Positions 50,559 to 56,292 of a DNA stretch of 56,292 nucleotides are shown here, piece by piece (the first letter of the stretch is position 1; each line of letters begins with the position of its first letter). The stretch comes from Kocuria sp. p3-SID1428 (GTDB lineage Bacteria; Actinomycetota; Actinomycetes; Actinomycetales; Micrococcaceae). A program made the translations under genes and the position numbers. The stretch covers positions 1 to 56,292 of the forward strand of contig NZ_JALXVH010000013.1 of NCBI RefSeq assembly GCF_025149945.1. The letters run 5' to 3'. Below the pieces are notes generated by a model. It did not search any database, had not been told where the DNA came from, and saw nothing but the letters and a program-made list of their open reading frames with translations.

Positions 50559-50573
50559 ATACCGTCCTATGCT
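50544..50573 (+). promoter_or_regulatory. Leaderless promoter of the TetR-MMPL operon
   Basis: -35 TTGCAC (50544-50549), 18-bp spacer, -10 TATGCT (50568-50573), then 6 nt to the GTG at 50580. The predicted transcription start coincides with the start codon. Confidence 0.6.
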
Positions 50574-50579
50574 GACGGC

Positions 50580-51254
50580 GTGAATCTGAACTGCCTGACT
50601 CCCCCGAGCGACAAGCGCGAGGCGACCAAGTGGCGCAACCGCCGCGCCGTCGTCGATGCTGCCGCGCAGCTCACGGCGGAGCACGGGATCAACGGATTCA
50701 CGGTCGAGGCGCTCGCCGAACGCGCGGGCGTCTCTCGGCGCACCATCTTCAACCACTTCTCCTCCGTGGACGAGGCGATCTTCGCGTCGTTCGCGGGCAA
50801 CCTCGATCAGCTCTACGAGCAGGTCCGGAGCGCTCTGGGCACCGAGCCGTTCGCATCGCTGTCGGAGGCCTGCGCTGCCTTCACCGCCGCGCTGCGCTCG
50901 GTCGACATCCTCACGCCCGTGCATCCGTCCATCGTGCTGCTGGCCTCCATGGAGCGGGACCGGCAGCAGTCGAGTCCTGAGCGGCTGCGCAGCGACGAGG
51001 TCTGGATGATCGGGCTCATGGAGGGCATCGTGCGCGAATGCATCGAGTCCCTCCGAGAGCGGATGGAGAGCGGTGAGCTCTGGGAGGTGCGCCTGCTCGT
51101 GGAGATGGCCGTGGCCGCGATGTCCGCGAGCATGAAGCAGTGGACGGAGACCACCGATCAGACGCTCACCGACGAGAATCGCCGGGCCTGGGCCTTCCTG
51201 CTCGACCGCTCGCTGACGCGGCTCGAGACCGGGTTCGCCCGTTCCGAGCACTGA
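50580..51254 (+). CDS. TetR/AcrR family regulator
   Basis: 224 aa. The N-terminal helix-turn-helix reads AAQLTAEHGINGFTVEALAE then RAGVSRRTIFNHFSSVDEAI. The C-terminal ligand domain is all helical and contains no further recognised motif. It precedes an MMPL exporter by 83 nt on the same strand and has a double palindromic operator over its own promoter, so it most likely represses itself and the exporter until an exported compound or lipid binds. The GTG at 50580 has no Shine-Dalgarno and sits 6 nt after TATGCT, so it is probably leaderless. Confidence 0.9.
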   Translation: MNLNCLTPPSDKREATKWRNRRAVVDAAAQLTAEHGINGFTVEALAERAGVSRRTIFNHFSSVDEAIFASFAGNLDQLYEQVRSALGTEPFASLSEACAAFTAALRSVDILTPVHPSIVLLASMERDRQQSSPERLRSDEVWMIGLMEGIVRECIESLRERMESGELWEVRLLVEMAVAAMSASMKQWTETTDQTLTDENRRAWAFLLDRSLTRLETGFARSEH

Positions 51255-51337
51255 CCTGCACCGAATCTCCTCGCATTCCTCGAATCCCCGGGTGGCTCCA
51301 GCTGCTCGGAACCGACCTCCTGAAGGGAGCCACGCCA

Positions 51338-53800
51338 GTGGCCAAGTTCCTCTACCGCCTGGGACGCGGGGCAGCCACCCGCGCCTGGGTGGCGATCATC
51401 ACCTGGCTCGTCCTGCTGGGCCTCGCCGGCGGGGCCTTCGCCGCGTTCAGCGGGACCCTGTCCAACTCCTTCGAGATCCCGGGCACCGAGACCCAGCAGC
51501 TGGCCGACCGTCTGGCCGACGAGCTGCCCGAGGCCAATCAGGGCATGGGAACGGTCGTCTACAGCACCGAGGACGGCTCGGAGTTCACGGATGAGCAGAA
51601 GACCGAGATCGGCGAGGCTCTGGATGCCGCGGCGGACGTGGACGGCATGGCCTCGGCCATGAACCCGTTCGACGCCCAGGCGGATCTCGACGAACAGCGC
51701 GACCAGGTCGAGCAGGGCGCCGAGCAGCTGCCCCAGCTGATCGAGCTGCGTGACAGCGGCCGTCTCGATGCTGCCGTGCAGGCCGGCATGCTGCCCGAGG
51801 GCACCACCGCCGAGTCGGTCACGCAGCAGGAGCAGCAGCTGCAGGTCGGCCAGGACACCATGGACATGATGGGCGACTACGGCTTCGTGTCGCCCGAGGG
51901 GTCCACCGCGGTCGCCACCGTGAACTTCGACGAGGACCAGATGTCCATCGAGCAGTCCACCAAGGACGATCTGATGGCGGCTCTCGACGACCACCCGGTC
52001 GAGGGCGTGCAGATGGACTACTCGACCGAGATCGCCCAGACCACCGAGATCATGGGCGTCGGCGAGATCGTCGGCGTGGTCGTGGCGATCATCGTCCTGC
52101 TGATCATGCTGCGCACCGCGGTGGGCGCGGCCCTGCCGGTGCTGACTGCGTTCGTGGGCGTGGGTTTCTCCACCATGCTGGCGCTGTCGCTGTCTGGACA
52201 GGTGCAGATGGCCTCCGTGACCCCGATGCTCGGCGTGATGCTGGGCCTGGCCGTGGGCATCGACTACTCCCTGTTCCTGCTCAACCGCTACCGCACCGAG
52301 CTGCGTCGGGGCACCGAGGTCATTGAGGCGATCGGCCTGGCCACCGGCACGGCCGGCTCGGCCGTGACCTTCGCAGGCATGACCGTGATGATCGCGCTGA
52401 TCGGCCTGTCCGTCACCGGCATCCCCTTCCTGGCGCTCATGGGCGGGGTCGCCGCGCTCGCGGTTCTGGTGGCCGTGCTGATCACGCTGACCCTCACGCC
52501 CGCCCTGCTGGGCCTGGTGGGCAAGCGCCTGCTGCCCAAGTCGCAGCGCGATGTCATGGTCGATGAGGCCGAGCACGTCAAGACGCCCCTGGCTGTGCGT
52601 CGCCCGCTGCCGGTGCTGCTGGCGGCCGTGGCTGCGCTGGCGATCCTGGCGATCCCCATGGGGTCCATGCGCCTGGGCCTGCCCGACGGCTCCACCGAGC
52701 CCCAGGACTCGACGCAGTACGCGGCGTACACGACGGTGGCTGAGGAGTTCGGGGCCGGCAAGAACGGCCCCATGACGGTCGTGGCCGATCTGCCCGAGGA
52801 CGCCACCGAGCAGGAGGCGCAGGAGCTGCAGCTGGCCGTCGGCCAGGAGGTCTCCGAGCTCGACGACGTCGCCTCCGTGGTCCCCACACCGATCGATGTG
52901 GACTCCGGAATGGCGCTGCTGCAGGTCGTGCCCGAGAGCGGGCCGTCCGATGAGGCGACCGAGACCCTCGTGGACGACATCCGCGGCCTGTCCGGCAACG
53001 TGGAGGCGGCCGGCGATCCGACGATCGGCGTGGCCGGCACGACGGCGGCCAACATCGATGTCTCGCAGGTCCTCTCCGATGCGCTGCCCGTCTACCTGGC
53101 GGTCGTCGTGGCGATCTCGATGGTCCTGCTGATCCTGGTGTTCCGCTCGATCCTGGTGCCCGTGATCGCCTCGCTGGGCTTCCTGCTGTCCCTGCTGGCG
53201 GCCTTCGGAGCGGTCGTGGCCGTGTACCAGTGGGGCTGGCTGAGCTGGCTGTTCAACGTCACCGAGCCCGGGCCGGTGCTCAGCTTCCTTCCCACGCTGA
53301 TGGTCGGCATCCTGTTCGGCCTGGCGATGGACTACCAGCTGTTCCTGGTCACCGGCATGCGAGAGGCCCATGTCCACGGCTATCCGGCGCGGACCGCAGT
53401 GGTCCGCGGCATGGTGGGCGGCCGGGCCGTGGTGACCGCGGCGGCGATCATCATGACCTCGGTCTTCGCGGGCTTCATCTTCTCCCACATGGCGATGATC
53501 CGGCCCATGGGATTCGGTCTGGCCGCGGGCGTGCTGTTCGACGCCTTCCTGGTCCGCATGACGATCATCCCGGCGCTGATGACGCTGCTGGGGGAGAAGG
53601 CCTGGTGGTTCCCGCGCTGGCTGGATCGCATCCTGCCGAACGTGGATGTGGAGGGCGAGTCCCTGCAGCAGGGCAAGCCCCAGGCCGAGGCCTCGGCGTC
53701 GCGCGACGAGCGGCTGGCCCGGGAGGTGGTCGCCGCCGAGGAGGAGCAGGCGCTGGCCGGATCCTCCCGGTCCTCGCGGGGCAGGCACGCAGCCGAGTGA
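51338..53800 (+). CDS. MMPL family RND transporter
   Basis: 820 aa. Two halves each carry one N-terminal helix, a large extracytoplasmic loop and five clustered helices. Helix 4-5 motifs read GVMLGLAVGIDYSLFLLNRY in the first half and MVGILFGLAMDYQLFLVTGM in the second, with the proton-relay Asp-Tyr pairs of MmpL proteins. The family exports lipids, siderophores or drugs. The GTG at 51338 has AAGGGAG at 7 nt; the N-terminus FLYRLGRGAATRAWVAIITW is typical. A Glu/Ser-rich cytoplasmic tail ends the protein. Confidence 0.93.
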   Translation: MAKFLYRLGRGAATRAWVAIITWLVLLGLAGGAFAAFSGTLSNSFEIPGTETQQLADRLADELPEANQGMGTVVYSTEDGSEFTDEQKTEIGEALDAAADVDGMASAMNPFDAQADLDEQRDQVEQGAEQLPQLIELRDSGRLDAAVQAGMLPEGTTAESVTQQEQQLQVGQDTMDMMGDYGFVSPEGSTAVATVNFDEDQMSIEQSTKDDLMAALDDHPVEGVQMDYSTEIAQTTEIMGVGEIVGVVVAIIVLLIMLRTAVGAALPVLTAFVGVGFSTMLALSLSGQVQMASVTPMLGVMLGLAVGIDYSLFLLNRYRTELRRGTEVIEAIGLATGTAGSAVTFAGMTVMIALIGLSVTGIPFLALMGGVAALAVLVAVLITLTLTPALLGLVGKRLLPKSQRDVMVDEAEHVKTPLAVRRPLPVLLAAVAALAILAIPMGSMRLGLPDGSTEPQDSTQYAAYTTVAEEFGAGKNGPMTVVADLPEDATEQEAQELQLAVGQEVSELDDVASVVPTPIDVDSGMALLQVVPESGPSDEATETLVDDIRGLSGNVEAAGDPTIGVAGTTAANIDVSQVLSDALPVYLAVVVAISMVLLILVFRSILVPVIASLGFLLSLLAAFGAVVAVYQWGWLSWLFNVTEPGPVLSFLPTLMVGILFGLAMDYQLFLVTGMREAHVHGYPARTAVVRGMVGGRAVVTAAAIIMTSVFAGFIFSHMAMIRPMGFGLAAGVLFDAFLVRMTIIPALMTLLGEKAWWFPRWLDRILPNVDVEGESLQQGKPQAEASASRDERLAREVVAAEEEQALAGSSRSSRGRHAAE

Positions 53801-53815
53801 GCCGGGCCCTCGGAT

Positions 53816-53858
53816 GAGCGGCGCCCCGGGCCCCCGCGAGGGGACCCGGGCGCCGCTC
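53816..53858 (+). terminator. Hairpin terminator after the MMPL gene
   Basis: GAGCGGCGCCCCGGG pairs with CCCGGGCGCCGCTC over 14 bp with one bulged C, 15 nt after the stop, followed by a T/C-rich stretch. Confidence 0.85.
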
Positions 53859-54007
53859 GTCCTGCTTCTCGCTTATCGTGAACAGCTCTGGATAACGCAC
53901 CCGAAGGGTGCCATCATGAAGGTATGGAGACATCCGCCGACTGATCAGATCGATCGGGCTCCGCCAGACGCGGAGCGCAGGCTGATGGCGACGGAAGGAG
54001 CAGAACC

Positions 54008-54577
54008 ATGGCTGAGGCATTCCCGAACAACGCCAAGTACACCCTGCCCGGACTGACCCCCGAGCAGGGCAACCGCATCGCGACGATCCTGCAGGACCGC
54101 CTGTGGGCCCTCAACGACCTTCAGCTCGTGCTCAAGCACGCGCACTGGAACGTTGTGGGCCGCAACTTCATCGGAGTCCACGAGATGCTGGATCCCCAGG
54201 TCGACGAGGTCCGCGCGGCCGTCGACGCCATCGCCGAGCGCATCGCCGCACTGGGCTACTCCCCGGACGGCCGCGCCAGCTCGCTGGTGCAGGGCCGCAC
54301 CTGGGACGACTACTCCGTGGGCCGGGCCGGTGTGCTGGAGCACCTCGGCGCCCTCGATCTGGTCTACAGCGGAGTCATCGAGTCCCACCGCAAGGCCATC
54401 GACGAGGTCGGCGAGCTCGACCCGATCACCGAGGACCTGCTGATCAGCCAGACCGGCGGCCTCGAGGCCTTCCAGTGGTTCGTGCGCGCCCACCTGGAGA
54501 ACGACGAGGGCGATCTCGCCACCCGCGGCGCGACCTCCGAGAACGACGCCGCCCAGCGCGCCGTCGGCAACGGCTGA
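54008..54577 (+). CDS. dps: Dps family DNA-binding ferritin-like protein
   Basis: 189 aa. The Dps ferroxidase signature is present: VLKHAHWNVVGRNFIGVHEM with the His ligand, then LDPQVDEVRAAVDAIAERIA with the acidic ligands at the dimer interface. The protein forms a dodecameric shell that stores iron and protects DNA from peroxide. The ATG at 54008 has GGAG at 9 nt. It is a single-gene unit between two hairpin terminators, with about 150 nt of upstream region in which no known metal- or peroxide-regulator box was recognised. Confidence 0.94.
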   Translation: MAEAFPNNAKYTLPGLTPEQGNRIATILQDRLWALNDLQLVLKHAHWNVVGRNFIGVHEMLDPQVDEVRAAVDAIAERIAALGYSPDGRASSLVQGRTWDDYSVGRAGVLEHLGALDLVYSGVIESHRKAIDEVGELDPITEDLLISQTGGLEAFQWFVRAHLENDEGDLATRGATSENDAAQRAVGNG

Positions 54578-54638
54578 GCGAGCTGATCCGACCCGCCCCC
54601 TCGACCCGCTCCCGGCGGTGCTGAGGAGCAGGTCCAGC

Positions 54639-54674
54639 GCAGGGCCCCGATGACCCCGGTCGTCGGGGCCCTGC
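54639..54674 (+). terminator. Hairpin terminator after dps
   Basis: A perfect 12-bp stem (GCAGGGCCCCGA / TCGGGGCCCTGC) with a 12-nt loop, about 60 nt after the dps stop. Confidence 0.85.
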
Positions 54675-54853
54675 TCATGGGTGGGTGGCGCGCATCGGTC
54701 CTCGGGCGGCCGGGACGGGCGGCCCGCAGTGGGACGCCCCTCACACTGCGTGCGCACAGCATCCCGGGGCATGTAGCGTGCTCCGGCATCCCTGTGCGCT
54801 CTCACCGGCCCGGGACGTCGAGAACCCCCGCCCAGCCGCCTTGGAGGATCCCT

Positions 54854-56292
54854 GTGCCGCACCCTGTCGAAGAGCCCCGGCCCGCGCAGCCCGACCTCGA
54901 GCCCGCGCGCGTGCGCACGCTGCTGGTCATCCTGATCACCGCCGCGTTCGTGGTGATCCTCAACGAGACCGTGCTCTCCGTCGCGCTGCCCGATCTCATG
55001 GAGGAGCTCGACATCCCCGCGCCCACCGCGCAGTGGCTGACCACCGGCTTCATGCTCACGATGGCCGTGGTCATCCCCACGACCGGTTTCGTGCTCCAGC
55101 GCTTCGCCCACCGCCGGGTGTTCATGGCCGCCATGGTCCTGTTCACCCTGGGCACCCTGCTGGCCATGCTGGCCCCCGGATTCCCCGTGCTCATGGTCGG
55201 GCGCGTGATCCAGGCCTGCGGCACCGCGCTGATGCTGCCGCTGCTGATGACCACCGTGCTCAACGTGATCCCGGTCGAGCGCCGCGGCTCCGTGATGGGC
55301 CTGATCTCCGTGGTGATCTCGGTGGCCCCGGCCGTGGGGCCCACGATCTCCGGGCTGATCCTGGACTCGCTGAGCTGGCGGTGGCTGTTCGCGATCATGC
55401 TCCCGATCGCGCTGGCCGCCCTGGCTCTGGGTGCATGGCTCATGCCCGCCATGGGGGAGCAGCGCCGAGTGGGCCTGGACCTGATCTCGGTGCCGCTGTC
55501 CGTGCTGGGCTTCGGCGGGCTGGTCATGGGGCTCAACGGCATCGGCGCCTCGGACGCGGCCATCCCGGCGGTGCCGTCCTTCGTCGTCGGCGTGATCGCG
55601 CTGGTGCTGTTCGTGCTGCGCCAGCGCTCGCTGCAGCGCGAGGACCGCGCCCTGCTGGACCTGCGCCCGTTCACCTATCGCGTCTACACGATCTCGCTCG
55701 GGCTGATGATCGTGTCCTTCGGCGGCCTGTTCGGGATGATCATCCTCCTGCCCATCTACCTGCAGTCGGTGCAGGGCCACTCCACGCTGACCACTGGGCT
55801 GGTCATGCTGCCGGGCGGTCTGATCATGGGCCTGCTCTCCCCGTTCGTCGGACGGCTCTACGACCGCCACGGCGCGCGGGTCCTGGTCATCCCGGGGACG
55901 ATCCTGCTCAGCCTCGGCATGTTCACGCTGAGCCGGCTCGCGCTGGAGACCCCGCTGTGGACCGTCGTGATGGCCCACGTGATCATCTCCTGCGGCCTGG
56001 CCCTGCTGATCACGCCGCTGATGACCTCCGCCCTGGGCAGCCTGCCGCAGCCGCTCTACTCGCACGGCTCGGCGCTGCTGAACACCCTGCAGCAGGTGGC
56101 CGGCGCGGCCGGCGGCGCCCTGTTCATCACGCTGATGTCCGTGGGCACCCTGGCCGCCGTCCGGGGAGGGGAGTCGGAGCTGGAGGCCACGGCGCACGGC
56201 GTCCATGTGGCCTTCCTGGTGGGCTTCGGGATCGCCCTGGTGGCGCTGGCGCTCTCGTTCGTCGTCCCGCGCAAGCCGGCGAGCCCCGCGGG
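54854..56292 (+). CDS. MDR family MFS transporter, DHA2/EmrB-QacA type (3' end cut off)
   Basis: At least 479 residues; the frame is open to the window end. Helix 1 ITAAFVVILNETVLSVALPD then TAQWLTTGFMLTMAVVIPTT, the helix 2-3 loop QRFAHRRVFMAAMVL, and motif C-like SVAPAVGPTISGLILDSLSW then RWLFAIMLP identify a 14-helix DHA2 drug:H+ antiporter. The GTG at 54854 has GGAGG at 6 nt. It probably exports drugs or metabolites. No regulator is seen upstream within the window; one could follow outside it. Confidence 0.92.
   Translation, partial: MPHPVEEPRPAQPDLEPARVRTLLVILITAAFVVILNETVLSVALPDLMEELDIPAPTAQWLTTGFMLTMAVVIPTTGFVLQRFAHRRVFMAAMVLFTLGTLLAMLAPGFPVLMVGRVIQACGTALMLPLLMTTVLNVIPVERRGSVMGLISVVISVAPAVGPTISGLILDSLSWRWLFAIMLPIALAALALGAWLMPAMGEQRRVGLDLISVPLSVLGFGGLVMGLNGIGASDAAIPAVPSFVVGVIALVLFVLRQRSLQREDRALLDLRPFTYRVYTISLGLMIVSFGGLFGMIILLPIYLQSVQGHSTLTTGLVMLPGGLIMGLLSPFVGRLYDRHGARVLVIPGTILLSLGMFTLSRLALETPLWTVVMAHVIISCGLALLITPLMTSALGSLPQPLYSHGSALLNTLQQVAGAAGGALFITLMSVGTLAAVRGGESELEATAHGVHVAFLVGFGIALVALALSFVVPRKPASPA

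Noticed and set aside
51158..53788. Open frame of 876 codons on the minus strand
   Set aside because: It is antisense to the intact MMPL gene and made of Gln, Asp, His and Arg runs, with no recognisable domain.
53945..56206. Open frame of 753 codons on the minus strand
   Set aside because: It runs across dps, a terminator and the MFS gene on the other strand and has a His/Gln/Arg-rich composition typical of shadows.
1..56292. tRNA, rRNA, CRISPR array, prophage or intact IS element
   Set aside because: No TPsiC-like GGTTCGA context with a cloverleaf, no regularly spaced repeats, and no integrase or transposase protein was found on either strand.

Overview
The window is about 56 kb of very GC-rich DNA (roughly 70% by eye) with dense, mostly short-spaced genes, frequent GTG starts and many apparently leaderless genes. 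Family content (SCO1664-type protein, MSMEG_4193-type phosphatase, CHY zinc finger, bioMNY, MMPL exporter, PRC/DUF2382 stress protein) points to an actinobacterium, most likely order Micrococcales. The genus cannot be fixed from the sequence. No rRNA, tRNA, CRISPR array, prophage or intact insertion sequence was seen.

Layout. 1-10967: end of an unidentified gene, a secreted intradiol dioxygenase lipoprotein, a TspO/SMP-30 pair, an SDR with altered catalytic residues, an Old Yellow Enzyme, a MoxR-type AAA ATPase with its VWA partner, a phosphatase/SCO1664 pair and a HAD hydrolase. 10968-15975: a decayed zone. Fragments of a LacI regulator and an AtoE fatty-acid transporter are fused back to back. 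Next come a CHY zinc-finger gene and the biotin ECF transporter bioM-bioN-bioY, then an AMP-ligase broken by two frameshifts and what may be the first codons of a lost thiolase. 15976-18039: 2,4-dienoyl-CoA reductase.

18141-30851 is the most interesting part. pxpA, a fused pxpB-pxpC, a biotin carboxylase/BCCP gene and a GntR regulator form one operon. DUF1445 and NRAMP-like genes (ycsI/ycsG homologues, which in Bacillus subtilis lie in the same cluster as the pxp genes) form a second operon 5 kb away on the other strand. Both operons have a near-identical TTGT-N3-ACAA palindrome upstream, which suggests one split regulon for 5-oxoproline or a related lactam. Between them sit a yefM-yoeB toxin-antitoxin pair, a secreted phospholipase A2, a two-helix membrane protein, a secreted HNH nuclease, an MFS exporter and an Ohr peroxidase.

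30951-41889: long-chain acyl-CoA ligase, flavin monooxygenase, DoxX-like protein, BCCT transporter, a NarL-type two-component system, pterin dehydratase, a repeat-bearing membrane protein, a VOC-SRPBCC fusion, a small ORF and a DinB protein. 42016-48886: LysM lipoprotein, GH13 alpha-glucosidase, CHMI-type isomerase, NYN ribonuclease, a small membrane protein, a DUF4287-like protein and PRC/DUF2382 protein. 49050-56292: amino acid permease, a TetR regulator with a double operator in front of an MMPL exporter, Dps, and a DHA2 MFS exporter cut off by the window end.

A window-wide feature is a TANNNT hexamer ending exactly 6 or 7 nt before the start codon of at least 13 genes, the layout expected for leaderless mRNAs.
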